This document shows positions 9,055 to 22,482 of a stretch of DNA of 64,000 nt, piece by piece (the stretch's first letter is position 1; each line of letters starts with the position of its first letter). Source of the DNA: Magicicada septendecula. Taxonomy: Eukaryota > Arthropoda > Insecta > Hemiptera > Cicadidae. A program made the translations under genes and the position numbers. The notes beneath the pieces are model-generated. The model had not been told where the DNA came from, ran no database searches, and worked only from the letters and a program-made list of their open reading frames with translations. Location: positions 688,959,877-689,023,876 of the forward strand of contig CM068368.1 in assembly GCA_034769895.1 (NCBI GenBank). The letters run 5' to 3'.

Positions 9055-10172
9055 TGTAACTACTCACTTAATTCCTATTAATAATTAATTCTTACCTTAG
9101 GGTTTTTCCCAGAGTCGTACAGACGAAACTGCTGCAGAAATGATTATTCGAGATACAACGGGTAAAGATCAAATACACAGTTTGTGCTAAAACAAATTGC
9201 CTCTGGTTTATTATGCAAAATAACTACTTCATCTCTCTTTCATGACATTTAAAATTCTTATTTCTTTTCGTTAGATTAAATACTCGTTGAATGAGTAACA
9301 ATTTGTAAAAATCAAACAAAGTAACAAAATGAATATTTCTTAATTAACAAGCTTATGACAACTATGGTATACCACAACTATTTATTTTTAGCAATGAACC
9401 AATATGTGATGTAGCCACACACTCACACACATTCGTTCTTTGACTTTGTTGTTCTATTTAAACCCCACTTTGAGATCTCTGAGGTACATTTAAGATTTAC
9501 AATTTATTTATGTTGAATTATACTCTGGAGAAAAAGGTAAAATGATATTGGTTAAAACTCAGTTAATACTTAACGTCTGAAGAACTCCGCTGTTTTGCAC
9601 TTCTGCTGTGAATGCACTGTTTTTTTTTCTTTGGTTAACACACCATAAATTAGTTTTGACACTGTTTACCCGCGGGTACTATTATTGATTATTTCGTATT
9701 AGGTTCATGCGCCACTATTATTTTAATCCACTTTAGAATAACAATTCTTTTTATTTTGTCGGCCGACATAAATTTTCGAACACTTAGCTCGTTTAGGTTG
9801 ACCGCGCGGCCATGAGTTGCAACTGGAACTCGGCCGCACGTTTTACTGTTTGTACAACTTTTAACACTGTTAATGCGTTGAAAGATAGGCCTACTCTTAA
9901 TTACGGCGTATCTTGCACCCGAGGCCACCGTTTGAATTTAAATCACCAACTTTACTGTCTGATGCTGCTTACTACTGTTCACTCTCTGATGACAAACTGC
10001 ATACTGTGATTCACAAAAAGCCTGCTGCTGGGCCGGTTACGCAATACGTCTGGGCAATTGTTTAGGCTAACTGTATGTAGGTTGTACTGGGGCTCCTCAC
10101 AGGTGAAAGTTGACAATTTATTAATTACTGAATTAAAATTAAAACTGGATCACACACTTCTGTACCGTTACA
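9055..10172 (-). repeat. LTR 3 (x type), 1118 bp
   Basis: x-type markers throughout. Private changes include AACAAGC (about 9346) and GTTGACAATTT (about 10109). Confidence 0.88.
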
Positions 10173-11238
10173 ATACCCCCCCAATAAGAGGTTGAAGGCC
10201 GAAGCGTTCAAACTCTTATTGCCTAAACCCTAAGAGGATCAGTGAGGATATGGCGCCGCAACCCCCCTGAGCACTCTACTAAAATCATGGGTTCTTACCC
10301 CCCTAGTCCGGCGACTGTGGCACATTCAATTAAAAAATCAACATACGGCCTTCCATCAGTCCATATCCCACAACTGATTTGTTTCCTCTTAGCCGTACTG
10401 GTTCATTGACAAAGCACTGGCTCATTTTTTATTATAAAATATCTCTTAACCCTAGAAAATAGTATTAACAAAACAATATAGGATATATACAATACAGGAG
10501 TACATATAAGTTCCAGTCAAAATGACGCATTAATTATACAGAATTGCATTTACACAGAATTTCCTTCAGTTTTCAATTTTAAATGAATATTTTAATCATT
10601 ATGTTTTTTATCAATTATTTATTTTACCATTACAATCAAAATTCAGATCAAACTAGATTTAAAGTCATATTAAAAATTATCTTTTCAATTTATTTAATTA
10701 CCTTTCATTAAATTTAACTCATATTGTTTTAATTAACAATTTCAAAATTAATTACATTTTTCAAAATGATCCGACATAAAATATTACCTACATTATTCAA
10801 AAAATTTACATTCCTTTCTTCACATATGGAATTTCTTTTTATTTCATAATAGGATTTTCCTACTGGCAATGATTCAGCAGACTACAACACTTTTGTTATT
10901 GTCAACTCAGCTTCAACACCTCTGGCTGTAACCATTAGTCAAAACATACAACACACCTGTTTACATAAACGGTCGTCTGCCAAACTGGTGTTATAAACAC
11001 TCCTTCAGTCTAAACATTCTGCTTACCTCACCTCTAACACCTGTACTGCACTTTTCAATTTTTTATAAATCTTTTAGTTAACAATTGTAATAATATAATA
11101 ATTTTTATACAATTAATTTCACTATAATATATTTACAAATCTTTATCATTATTATTTCAGTTTTATCACACTTCAATGTCCAAGGTTGCGAGGTCTGAAC
11201 CGTAAAACAAAATATTTATAATTGTTCCTTTATGAAGT
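10173..11238 (-). other. Unit 4: 3' non-coding region with PPT and hairpin
   Basis: G-run of 7; hairpin 10182-10221; type B marker. No supportable ORF. Confidence 0.7.
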
Positions 11239-11637
11239 TCAGCCTCTATCGTCAAAAATTAGTCTGGTCTTTATGTAACACTTTTCAATTTTATTGATAC
11301 GCCACATATGGTTAATTTTTGTTTTATAACCACAAGAACTTATTTTTTCCATTGTACCAAAACAATAATCTATAGGGTTACCCCCCAAAATTATCTTATC
11401 ATAAATCAAAATGACATCAGTATTATTTGTAAAGTCTCCGTCAGTGTTTTTTGTTATTACCATTGCATTATTATTACCATATTCTGCTACTATAGGTTCA
11501 TTAACAGGCAAATATTTGTCATCAATATACACATTGTTTGTCACACAAGGTATGTTTTTAATTCTACCAGTTCTCTCACTATTTAAACTCTGTATTAACT
11601 CTTCATAATCTCTCTTCCCCTTAAATATTTCTACCAT
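11239..11637 (-). CDS. ORF2, unit 4 (type B, open)
   Basis: Open 132-codon copy with a private G131R next to the stop. Confidence 0.5.
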   Translation of the reverse strand: MVEIFKGKRDYEELIQSLNSERTGRIKNIPCVTNNVYIDDKYLPVNEPIVAEYGNNNAMVITKNTDGDFTNNTDVILIYDKIILGGNPIDYCFGTMEKISSCGYKTKINHMWRINKIEKCYIKTRLIFDDRG

Positions 11638-12500
11638 TCTCTCTCTCTCTCATAATCACTTTCATCACCACAACATTTCATAATCTCACTCCATCCAGAG
11701 GGCAACACAACATTATTACAACATCTGGCTTTACCAGATACACAAAAATAATTTCTTTGACATTTAAAAGACCTTTTGTCTTCTACAAAAACTAACGAGG
11801 AACCTTTATCCTCCAACACTACTGGTGAAACCTTTTCTTCACCTATCTCACAAGAAAAATTTGCCCTCTTTTCACCCTCTACACTTAAACTGTCTTCACA
11901 CTCTCTCTCATTCTCATCGGCATTTGCTAACAACACTTCATTACTAAACTCTACTTCAACAAAATCTTCCTTATCACTCTCAGCATTAATCTCCTTGTTC
12001 TCTACTACCACGTTTTTACACATATCATTATAATTCTGATTTGTTTTACATTCAAAATTTTCGATTACCTTTTGTATTTGTTTATCAATTTTTTCTGACA
12101 CTTGTTCTTTAATAGTGTTGAAACATTCATCCATCTCATTTAGACGTTTATTCATACTGATTTCGAACTTAACATTTTGTGTATTCATTTCACATAAACG
12201 CTTATCAAATTTTTGGTCAATATTATTTATATCACCCTTTAACTCATGGAATTTGCTATTAATTGTATTAAATTTAACATCAGAATCACTCTTCTGTTCA
12301 TTGAAAAGCAACTGCATCATTTTTATCATATCATTATCCTCAGATTGTTTATTTTTATTCATTACGGGTGGGGTTACCTGAATCCCTGAGTCATCTATTT
12401 CATCTGACTTACTTAATTCTCTATTTTGAACTGGGATTGGGGTCGAATGGACCTCCAACCCACTCATGACCGTTGATTCGGTCAAACTATTATTTTCCAT
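11631..12500 (-). CDS. ORF1, unit 4: intact 289-aa Gag-like protein (type B)
   Basis: Open over all 289 codons. Full type B residues (L29, D90, V145, E147) plus a private V173A. Coiled coil and Cys-rich tail complete. Confidence 0.6.
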   Translation of the reverse strand: MENNSLTESTVMSGLEVHSTPIPVQNRELSKSDEIDDSGIQVTPPVMNKNKQSEDNDMIKMMQLLFNEQKSDSDVKFNTINSKFHELKGDINNIDQKFDKRLCEMNTQNVKFEISMNKRLNEMDECFNTIKEQVSEKIDKQIQKVIENFECKTNQNYNDMCKNVVVENKEINAESDKEDFVEVEFSNEVLLANADENERECEDSLSVEGEKRANFSCEIGEEKVSPVVLEDKGSSLVFVEDKRSFKCQRNYFCVSGKARCCNNVVLPSGWSEIMKCCGDESDYEREREW

Positions 12501-12645
12501 TTTTGTTTTATATTATTTTTACATATATAAATATGCCCGGTTTTGCTTTCACAGTCTACAATTTACAACCTCGCCCCACTCCCAAATAACCCGTTCTGCA
12601 GCTTAATTAGGTCTGGCGAATATAGGTTATAAACCCTATACTCGA

Positions 12646-12663
12646 GTCCCTGTTCGGGCGCCA
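12646..12663 (-). other. Primer-binding site, unit 4
   Basis: Exact 18-nt tRNA-Lys(UUU) complement. Confidence 0.93.
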
Positions 12664-12665
12664 TT

Positions 12666-13784
12666 TGTAACTACTCACTTAATTCCTATTAATAATTAAT
12701 TCTTACCTTAGGGTTTTTCCCTGAGTCGTACAGACGAAACTGCTGCGGAAAGGATTATTCGAGATACAAGGGGTAAAGATCAAATACACAGTTTGTGCTA
12801 AAACAAATTGCCTCTGGTTTATTATGCAAAATAACTACTTCGTCTCTCTTTCATGACATTTAAATTTCTTATTTCTTTTCATTAGATTAAATACTCGTTG
12901 AATGAGTAACAATTTGTAAAAATCAAACAAAGTAACAAAATGAATATTTCTTAATTAACTAGCTTATGACAACTATGGTATACCACAACTATTTATTTTT
13001 AGCAATGAACCAATACGTGATGTAGCCACACACTCACACACATTCGTTCTTTGACTTTGTCGTTCTATTTAAACCCCACTTTGAGATCTCTGAGGTACAT
13101 TTAAGATTTACAATTTATTTATGTTGAATTATACTCTGGAGAAAAAGGTAAAATGATATTGGTTAAAACTCAGTTAATACTTAACGTCTGAAGAAGTCCT
13201 CTGTTTTGCACTTCTGCTGTGAATGCACTGGTTTTTTTTTCTTTGGTTAACACACCATAAATTAGTTTTGACACTGTTTACCTGCGGGTACTGTTATTGA
13301 TTATTTCGTATTAGGTTGATGCGCCACTATTATTTTAATCCACTTTAGAATAACATTTCTTTTTATTTTGTCGGCCGACATAAATTTTCGAACACTTAGC
13401 TCGTTTAGGTTGACCGCGCGGCCATGAGTTGCAACTGGAACTCGGCCGCACGTTTTACTGTTTGTACAACTTTTAACACTGTTAATGCATTGAAAGATAG
13501 GCCTACTCTTAATTACGGCCTATCTTGCACCCGAGGCCACCGTTTGAATTTAAATCACCAACTTTACTGTCTGATGCTGCTTACTACTGTTCACTCTCTG
13601 ATGACAAACTGCATACTGTGATTCACAAAAAGCCTGCTGCTGGGCAGGTTACGCAATACGTCTGGGCAATTGTTTAGGCTAACTGTATGTAGGTTGTACT
13701 GGGGCTCCTCACAGGTGAAAGTTAACAATTTATTTATTACTGAATTAAAATTAAAACTGGATCACACACTTCTGTACCGTTACA
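12666..13784 (-). repeat. LTR 4 (y type), 1119 bp
   Basis: First full y LTR. Markers: TTCGTCTCTC, TAAATTTCTT, CAATACGTG, AAGTCCTCTG, CCTGCGGGTACTGTT, GGTTGATG, GGGCAGG. Terminal repeats intact. Confidence 0.88.
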
Positions 13785-14854
13785 ATACCCCCCCCCCCAA
13801 TAAGAGGTTGAAGGCCGAAGCGTTCAAACTCTTATTGCCTAAACCCTAAGAAGATCAGTGAGGATATGGTGCCGCAACCCCCCTGAGCACTCTACTAAAA
13901 TCATGGGTTCTTACCCCCCTAGTCCGGCGACTGTGGCACATTCAATTAAAAAATCAACATACGGCCTTCCATCACTCCATATCCCACAACTGATTTGTTT
14001 CCTCTTAGCCGTACTGGTTCATTGACAAAGCACTGGCTCATTTTTTATTATAAAATATCTCTTAACCCTAGAAAATAGTATTAACAAAACAATATAGGAT
14101 ATATACAATACAGGAGTACATATAAGTTCCAGTCAAAATGACGCATTAATTATACAGAATTGCATTTACACAGAATTTCCTTCAGTTTTCAATTTTAAAT
14201 GAATATTTTAATCATTATGTTTTTTTATCAATTATTTATTTTACCATTACAATCAAAATTCAGATCAAACTAGATTTAAAGTCATATTAAAAATTATCTT
14301 TTCAATTTATTTAATTACCTTTCATTAAATTTAACTCTAATTTTTTAATTAACAATTTTAAAATTAATTACATTTTTCAAAATGATCCGACATAAAATAT
14401 TACCTACATTATTCAAAAAATTTACATTCCTTTCTTCACATATGGAATTTCTTTTTATTTCATAATAGGATTTTCCTACTGGCAATGATTCAGCAGACTA
14501 CAACACTTTTGTTATTGTCAACTCAGCTTCAACACCTCTGGCTGTAAACATTAGTCAAAACATACAACACACCTGTTTACATAAACGGTCGTCTGCCAGA
14601 CTGGTGTTATTAACACTCCTTCAGTCTAAACATTCTGCTTACCTCACCTCTAACACCTGTACTGCACTTTTCAATTTTTTATAAATCTTTTAGTTAACAA
14701 TTGTAATAATATAATAATTTTTATACAATTAATTTCACTATAATATATTTACAAATCTTTATCATTATTATTTCAGTTTTATCACACTTCAATGTCCAAG
14801 GTTGCGAGGTCTGAACCGTAAAACAAAATATTTACAATTGTTCCTTTATGAAGT
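13785..14854 (-). other. Unit 5: 3' non-coding region with PPT and hairpin
   Basis: G-run expanded to 11; hairpin 13798-13837. Type A marker, with AAGAAGATCAG and GGTGCCGC typical of y-linked sequence. Confidence 0.7.
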
Positions 14855-15253
14855 TCAGCTTCCATCGTCAAAAATTAGTCTGGTCTTTATGTAACACTTT
14901 TCAATTTTATTGATACGCCAAATATGGTTATTTTTTGTTTTATAACCACAAGAACTTATTTTTTCCATTGTACCAAAACAATAATCTATAGGGTTACCCC
15001 CCAAAATTATCTTATCATAAATCAAGTTGACATCAGTATTATTTGTAAAGTCTCCGTCAGTGTTTTTTGTTATTACCATTGCATTATTATTACCATATTC
15101 TGCTACTATAGGTTCATTAACAGGCAAATATTTGTCATCAATATACACATTGTTTGTCACACAAGGTATGTTTTTAATTCTACCAGTTCTCTTACTATTT
15201 AAACTCTGTATTAACTCTTCATAATCTCTCTTCCCCTTAAATATTTCTACCAT
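14855..15253 (-). CDS. ORF2, unit 5 (type A, open)
   Basis: Open 132-codon copy with a private M111I. Confidence 0.5.
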   Translation of the reverse strand: MVEIFKGKRDYEELIQSLNSKRTGRIKNIPCVTNNVYIDDKYLPVNEPIVAEYGNNNAMVITKNTDGDFTNNTDVNLIYDKIILGGNPIDYCFGTMEKISSCGYKTKNNHIWRINKIEKCYIKTRLIFDDGS

Positions 15254-16116
15254 TCTCTCTCTCTCTCATAATCACTTTCATCACCACAACATTTCATAAT
15301 CTCACTCCATCCAGAGGGCAACACAACATTATTACAACATCTGGCTTTACCAGATACACAAAAATAATTTCTTTGACATTTAAAAGACCTTTTGTCTTCT
15401 ACAAAAACTAACGAGGAACCTTTGTCCTCCAACACTACTGGTGAAACCTTTTCTTCACCTATCTCACAAGAAAAATTTGCCCTCTTTTCACCCTCTACAC
15501 TTAAACTGTCTTCACACTCTCTCTCATTCTAATCGGCATTTGCTAACAACACTTCATTACTAAACTCTACTTCAACAAAATCTTCCTTATCACTCTCAAC
15601 ATTAATCTCCTTGTTCTCTACTACCACGTTTTTACACATATCATTATAATTCTGATTTGTTTTACATTCAAAATTTTTGATTATTTTTTGTATTTGTTTA
15701 TCAATTTTTTCTGACACTTGTTCTTTAATAGTGTTGAAACATTCATCCATCTCATTTAGACGTTTATTCATACTGATTTCGAACTTAACATTTTGTGTAT
15801 TCATTTCACATAAACGCTTATCAAATTTTTGGTCAATATTATTTATATTACCCTTTAACTCATGGAATTTGCTATTAATTGTATTAAATTTAACATCAGA
15901 ATCACTCTTCTGTTCATTGAAAAGCAATTGCATCATTTTTATCATATCATTATCCTCAGATTGTTTATTTTTATTCATTACGGGTGGGGTTACCTGAATC
16001 CCTGAGTCATCTATTTCATCTGACTTACTTGATTCTCTATTTTGAACTGGGATTGGGGTCGAATGGACCTCCAACCCACTCATGACCGTTGATTCGGTCA
16101 AACTATTATTTTCCAT
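15247..16116 (-). pseudogene. ORF1, unit 5: Gag-like ORF with amber stop at codon 196
   Basis: Type A. In frame apart from the shared TAG (15529-15531), leaving 195 codons with the coiled coil. Confidence 0.7.
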
Positions 16117-16261
16117 TTTTGTTTTATATTATTTTTACATATATAAATATGCCCCGTTTTGCTTTCACAGTCTACAATTTACAACCTCGCCCCACTCCCA
16201 AATAACCCGTTCTGCAGCTTAATTAGGTCTGGCGAATATAGGTTATAAACCCTATACTCGA

Positions 16262-16279
16262 GTCCCTGTTCGGGCGCCA
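16262..16279 (-). other. Primer-binding site, unit 5
   Basis: Exact 18-nt tRNA-Lys(UUU) complement. Confidence 0.93.
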
Positions 16280-16281
16280 TT

Positions 16282-17400
16282 TGTAACTACTCACTTAATT
16301 CCTATTAATAATTAATTCTTACCTTAGGGTTTTTCCCAGAGTCGTACAGACGAAACTGCTGCAGAAAGGATTATTCGAGATACAACGGGTAAAGATCAAA
16401 TACACAGTTTGTGCTAAAACAAATTGCCTCTGGTTTATTATGCAAAATAACTACTTCATCTCTCTTTCATGACATTTAAAATTCTTATTTCTTTTCGTTA
16501 GATTAAATACTCGTTGAATGAGTAACAATTTGTAAAAATCAAACAAAGTAACAAAATGAATATTTCTTAATTAACTAGCTTATGACAACTATGGTATACC
16601 ACAACTATTTATTTTTAGCAATGAACCAATATGTGATGTAGCCACACACTCACACACATTCGTTCTTTGACTTTGTCGTTCTATTTAAACCCCACTTTGA
16701 GATCTCTGAGGTACATTTAAGATTTACAATTTATTTATGTTGAATTATACTCTGGAGAAAAAGGTAAAATGATATTGGTTAAAACTCAGTTAATACTTAA
16801 CGTCTGAAGAAGTCCTCTGTTTTGCACTTCTGCTGTGAATGCACTGGTTTTTTTTTCTTTGGTTAACACACCATAAATTAGTTTTGACACTGTTTACCTG
16901 CGGGTACTGTTATTGATTATTTCGTATTAGGTTGATGCGCCACTATTATTTTAATCCACTTTAGAATAACATTTCTTTTTATTTTGTCGGCCGACATAAA
17001 TTTTCGAACACTTAGCTCGTTTAGGTTGACCGCGCGGCCATGAGTTGCAACTGGAACTCGGCCGCACGTTTTACTGTTTGTACAACTTTTAACACTGTTA
17101 ATGCATTGAAAGATAGGCCTACTCTTAATTACGGCCTATCTTGCACCCGAGGCCACCGTTTGAATTTAAATCACCAACTTTACTGTCTGATGCTGCTTAC
17201 TACTGTTCACTCTCTGATGACAAACTGCATACTGTGATTCACAAAAAGCCTGCTGCTGGGCAGGTTACGCAATACGTCTGGGCAATTGTTTAGGCTAACT
17301 GTATGTAGGTTGTACTGGGGCTCCTCACAGGTGAAAGTTAACAATTTATTTATTACTGAATTAAAATTAAAACTGGATCACACACTTCTGTACCGTTACA
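16282..17400 (-). repeat. LTR 5 (x/y chimera), 1119 bp
   Basis: The left part (to about 16640) carries x variants (ACAACGGG, AAAATTC, CAATATGTG). The right part (from about 16678) carries y variants (GTCGTTC, AAGTCCTCTG, GGTTGATG, GGGCAGG). This points to exchange or conversion within the LTR. Confidence 0.85.
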
Positions 17401-18470
17401 ATACCCCCCCCCCCAATAAGAGGTTGAAGGCCGAAGCGTTCAAACTCTTATTGCCTAAACCCTAAGAAGATCAGTGAGGATATGGTGCCGCAACCCCCCT
17501 GAGCACTCTACTAAAATCATGGGTTCTTACCCCCCTAGTCCGGGGACTGTGGCACATTCAATTAAAAAATCAACATACGGCCTTCCATCACTCCATATCC
17601 CACAACTGATTTGTTTCCTCTTAGCCGTACTGGTTCATTGACAAAGCACTGGCTCATTTTTTATTATAAAATATCTCTTAACCCTAGAAAATAGTATTAA
17701 CAAAACAATATAGGATATATACAATACAGGAGTACATATAAGTTCCAGTCAAAATGACGCATTAATTATACAGAATTGCATTTACACAGAATTTCCTTCA
17801 GTTTTCAATTTTAAATGAATATTTTAATCATTATGTTTTTTTATCAATTATTTATTTTACCATTACAATCAAAATTCAGATCAAACTAGATTTAAAGTCA
17901 TATTAAAAATTATCTTTTCAATTTATTTAATTACCTTTCATTAAATTTAACTCTAATTTTTTAATTAACAATTTTAAAATTAATTACATTTTTAAAAATG
18001 ATCCGACATAAAATATTACCTACATTATTCAAAAAATTTACATTCCTTTCTTCACATATGGAATTTCTTTTTATTTCATAATAGGATTTTCCTACTGGCA
18101 ATGATTCAGCAGACTACAACACTTTTGTTATTGTCAACTCAGCTTCAACACCTCTGGCTGTAAACATTAGTCAAAACATACAACACACCTGTTTACATAA
18201 ACGGTCGTCTGCCAGACTGGTGTTATTAACACTCCTTCAGTCTAAACATTCTGCTTACCTCACCTCTAACACCTGTACTGCACTTTTCAATTTTTTATAA
18301 ATCTTTTAGTTAACAATTGTAATAATATAATAATTTTTATACAATTAATTTCACTATAATATATTTACAAATCTTTATCATTATTATTTCAGTTTTATCA
18401 CACTTCAATGTCCAAGGTTGCGAGGTCTGAACCGTAAAACAAAATATTTACAATTGTTCCTTTATGAAGT
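17401..18470 (-). other. Unit 6: 3' non-coding region with PPT and hairpin
   Basis: G-run of 11; hairpin 17414-17453. Type A marker. Private TTTTTAAAAATG near 17990. No supportable ORF. Confidence 0.7.
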
Positions 18471-18870
18471 TCAGCTTCCATCGTCAAAAATTAGTCTGGT
18501 CTTTATGTAACACTTTTCAATTTTATTGATACGCCACATATGGTTATTTTTTGTTTTATAACCACAAGAACTTATTTTTTCCATTGTACCAAAACAATAA
18601 TCTATAGGGTTACCCCCCAAAATTATCTTATCATAAATCAAGTTGACATCAGTATTATTTGTAAAGTCTCCGTCAGTGTTTTTTTGTTATTACCATTGCA
18701 TTATTATTACCATATTCTGCTACTATAGGTTCATTAACAGGCAAATATTTGTCATCAATATACACATTGTTTGTCACACAAGGTATGTTTTTAATTCTAC
18801 CAGTTCTCTTACTATTTAAACTCTGTATTAACTCTTCATAATCTCTCTTCCCCTTAAATATTTCTACCAT
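18471..18870 (-). pseudogene. ORF2, unit 6: frameshifted
   Basis: One extra T in the T-run near 18679-18685 shifts the frame at about codon 63, leaving 65 codons from the ATG. Otherwise type A. Confidence 0.6.
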
Positions 18871-19733
18871 TCTCTCTCTCTCTCATAATCACTTTCATCA
18901 CCACAACATTTCATAATCTCACTCCATCCAGAGGGCAACACAACATTATTACAACATCTGGCTTTACCAGATACACAAAAATAATTTCTTTGACATTTAA
19001 AAGACCTTTTGTCTTCTACAAAAACTAACGAGGAACCTTTGTCCTCCAACACTACTGGTGAAACCTTTTCTTCACCTATCTCACAAGAAAAATTTGCCCT
19101 CTTTTCACCCTCTACACTTAAACTGTCTTCACACTCTCTCTCATTCTAATCGGCATTTGCTAACAACACTTCATTACTAAACTCTACTTCAACAAAATCT
19201 TCCTTATCACTCTCAACATTAATCTCCTTGTTCTCTACTACCACGTTTTTACACATATCATTATAATTCTGATTTGTTTTACATTCAAAATTTTTGATTA
19301 TTTTTTGTATTTGTTTATCAATTTTTTCTGACACTTGTTCTTTAATAGTGTTGAAACATTCATCCATCTCATTTAGACGTTTATTCATACTGATTTCGAA
19401 CTTAACATTTTGTGTATTCATTTCACATAAACGCTTATCAAATTTTTGGTCAATATTATTTATATTACCCTTTAACTCATGGAATTTGCTATTAATTGTA
19501 TTAAATTTAACATCAGAATCACTCTTCTGTTCATTGAAAAGCAATTGCATCATTTTTATCATATCATTATCCTCAGATTGTTTATTTTTATTCATTACGG
19601 GTGGGGTTACCTGAATCCCTGAGTCATCTATTTCATCTGACTTACTTGATTCTCTATTTTGAACTGGGATTGGGGTCGAATGGACCTCCAACCCACTCAT
19701 GACCGTTGATTCGGTCAAACTATTATTTTCCAT
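18864..19733 (-). pseudogene. ORF1, unit 6: Gag-like ORF with amber stop at codon 196
   Basis: Type A, TAG at 19146-19148; coiled-coil part open. Confidence 0.7.
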
Positions 19734-19878
19734 TTTTGTTTTATATTATTTTTACATATATAAATATGCCCCGTTTTGCTTTCACAGTCTACAATTTACA
19801 ACCTCGCCCCACTCCCAAATAACCCGTTCTGCAGCTTAATTAGGTCTGGCGAATATAGGTTATAAACCCTATACTCGA

Positions 19879-19896
19879 GTCCCTGTTCGGGCGCCA
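19879..19896 (-). other. Primer-binding site, unit 6
   Basis: Exact 18-nt tRNA-Lys(UUU) complement. Confidence 0.93.
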
Positions 19897-19898
19897 TT

Positions 19899-21017
19899 TG
19901 TAACTACTCACTTAATTCCTATTAATAATTAATTCTTACCTTAGGGTTTTTCCCAGAGTCGTACAGACGAAACTGCTGCAGAAAGGATTATTCGAGATAC
20001 AACGGGTAAAGATCAAATACACAGTTTGTGCTAAAACAAATTGCCTCTGGTTTATTATGCAAAATAACTACTTCATCTCTCTTTCATGACATTTAAAATT
20101 CTTATTTCTTTTCGTTAGATTAAATACTCGTTGAATGAGTAACAATTTGTAAAAATCAAACAAAGTAACAAAATGAATATTTCTTAATTAACTAGCTTAT
20201 GACAACTATGGTATACCACAACTATTTATTTTTAGCAATGAACCAATATGTGATGTAGCCACACACTCACACACATTCGTTCTTTGACTTTGTCGTTCTA
20301 TTTAAACCCCACTTTGAGATCTCTGAGGTACATTTAAGATTTACAATTTATTTATGTTGAATTATACTCTGGAGAAAAAGGTAAAATGATATTGGTTAAA
20401 ACTCAGTTAATACTTAACGTCTGAAGAACTCCGCTGTTTTGCACTTCTGCTGTGAATGCACTGGTTTTTTTTTCTTTGGTTAACACACCATAAATTAGTT
20501 TTGACACTGTTTACCCGCGGGTACTATTATTGATTATTTCGTATTAGGTTCATGCGCCACTATTATTTTAATCCACTTTAGAATAACAATTCTTTTTATT
20601 TTGTCGGCCGACATAAATTTTCGAACACTTAGCTCGTTTAGGTTGACCGCGCGGCCATGAGTTGCAACTGGAACTCGGCCGCACGTTTTACTGTTTGTAC
20701 AACTTTTAACACTGTTAATGCGTTGAAAGATAGGCCTACTCTTAATTACGGCGTATCTTGCACCCGAGGCCACCGTTTGAATTTAAATCACCAACTTTAC
20801 TGTCTGATGCTGCTTACTACTGTTCACTCTCTGATGACAAACTGCATACTGTGATTCACAAAAAGCCTGCTGCTGGGCCGGTTACGCAATACGTCTGGGC
20901 AATTGTTTAGGCTAACTGTATGTAGGTTGTACTGGGGCTCCTCACAGGTGAAAGTTAACAATTTATTAATTACTGAATTAAAATTAAAACTGGATCACAC
21001 ACTTCTGTACCGTTACA
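19899..21017 (-). repeat. LTR 6 (x type), 1119 bp
   Basis: x markers in the right half, with one y-like site (GTCGTTC near 20292). From about 20.5 kb it starts the 7,223-bp dimer period. Confidence 0.87.
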
Positions 21018-22083
21018 ATACCCCCCCAATAAGAGGTTGAAGGCCGAAGCGTTCAAACTCTTATTGCCTAAACCCTAAGAGGATCAGTGAGGATATGGCG
21101 CCGCAACCCCCCTGAGCACTCTACTAAAATCATGGGTTCTTACCCCCCTAGTCCGGCGACTGTGGCACATTCAATTAAAAAATCAACATACGGCCTTCCA
21201 TCAGTCCATATCCCACAACTGATTTGTTTCCTCTTAGCCGTACTGGTTCATTGACAAAGCACTGGCTCATTTTTTATTATAAAATATCTCTTAACCCTAG
21301 AAAATAGTATTAACAAAACAATATAGGATATATACAATACAGGAGTACATATAAGTTCCAGTCAAAATGACGCATTAATTATACAGAATTGCATTTACAC
21401 AGAATTTCCTTCAGTTTTCAATTTTAAATGAATATTTTAATCATTATGTTTTTTATCAATTATTTATTTTACCATTACAATCAAAATTCAGATCAAACTA
21501 GATTTAAAGTCATATTAAAAATTATCTTTTCAATTTATTTAATTACCTTTCATTAAATTTAACTCATATTGTTTTAATTAACAATTTCAAAATTAATTAC
21601 ATTTTTCAAAATGATCCGACATAAAATATTACCTACATTATTCAAAAAATTTACATTCCTTTCTTCACATATGGAATTTCTTTTTATTTCATAATAGGAT
21701 TTTCCTACTGGCAATGATTCAGCAGACTACAACACTTTTGTTATTGTCAACTCAGCTTCAACACCTCTGGCTGTAAACATTAGTCAAAACATACAACACA
21801 CCTGTTTACATAAACGGTCGTCTGCCAAACTGGTGTTATAAACACTCCTTCAGTCTAAACATTCTGCTTACCTCACCTCTAACACCTGTACTGCACTTTT
21901 CAATTTTTTATAAATCTTTTAGTTAACAATTGTAATAATATAATAATTTTTATACAATTAATTTCACTATAATATATTTACAAATCTTTATCATTATTAT
22001 TTCAGTTTTATCACACTTCAATGTCCAAGGTTGCGAGGTCTGAACCGTAAAACAAAATATTTATAATTGTTCCTTTATGAAGT
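21018..22083 (-). other. Unit 7: 3' non-coding region with PPT and hairpin
   Basis: G-run of 7; hairpin 21027-21066; type B marker. No supportable ORF. Confidence 0.7.
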
Positions 22084-22482
22084 TCAGCCTCCATCGTCAA
22101 AAATTAGTCTGGTCTTTATGTAACACTTTTCAATTTTATTGATACGCCACATATGGTTAATTTTTGTTTTATAACCACAAGAACTTATTTTTTCCATTAT
22201 ACCAAAACAATAATCTATAGGGTTACCCCCCAAAATTATCTTATCATAAATCAAAATGACATCAGTATTATTTGTAAAGTCTCCGTCAGTGTTTTTTGTT
22301 ATTACCATTGCATTATTATTACCATATTCTGCTACTATAGGTTCATTAACAGGCAAATATTTGTCATCAATATACACATTGTTTGTCACACAAGGTATGT
22401 TTTTTATTCTACCAGTTCTCTCACTATTTAAACTCTGTATTAACTCTTCATAATCTCTCTTCCCCTTAAATATTTCTACCAT
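22084..22482 (-). CDS. ORF2, unit 7 (type B, open)
   Basis: Open 132-codon copy, type B with T95I. Confidence 0.5.
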   Translation of the reverse strand: MVEIFKGKRDYEELIQSLNSERTGRIKNIPCVTNNVYIDDKYLPVNEPIVAEYGNNNAMVITKNTDGDFTNNTDVILIYDKIILGGNPIDYCFGIMEKISSCGYKTKINHMWRINKIEKCYIKTRLIFDDGG

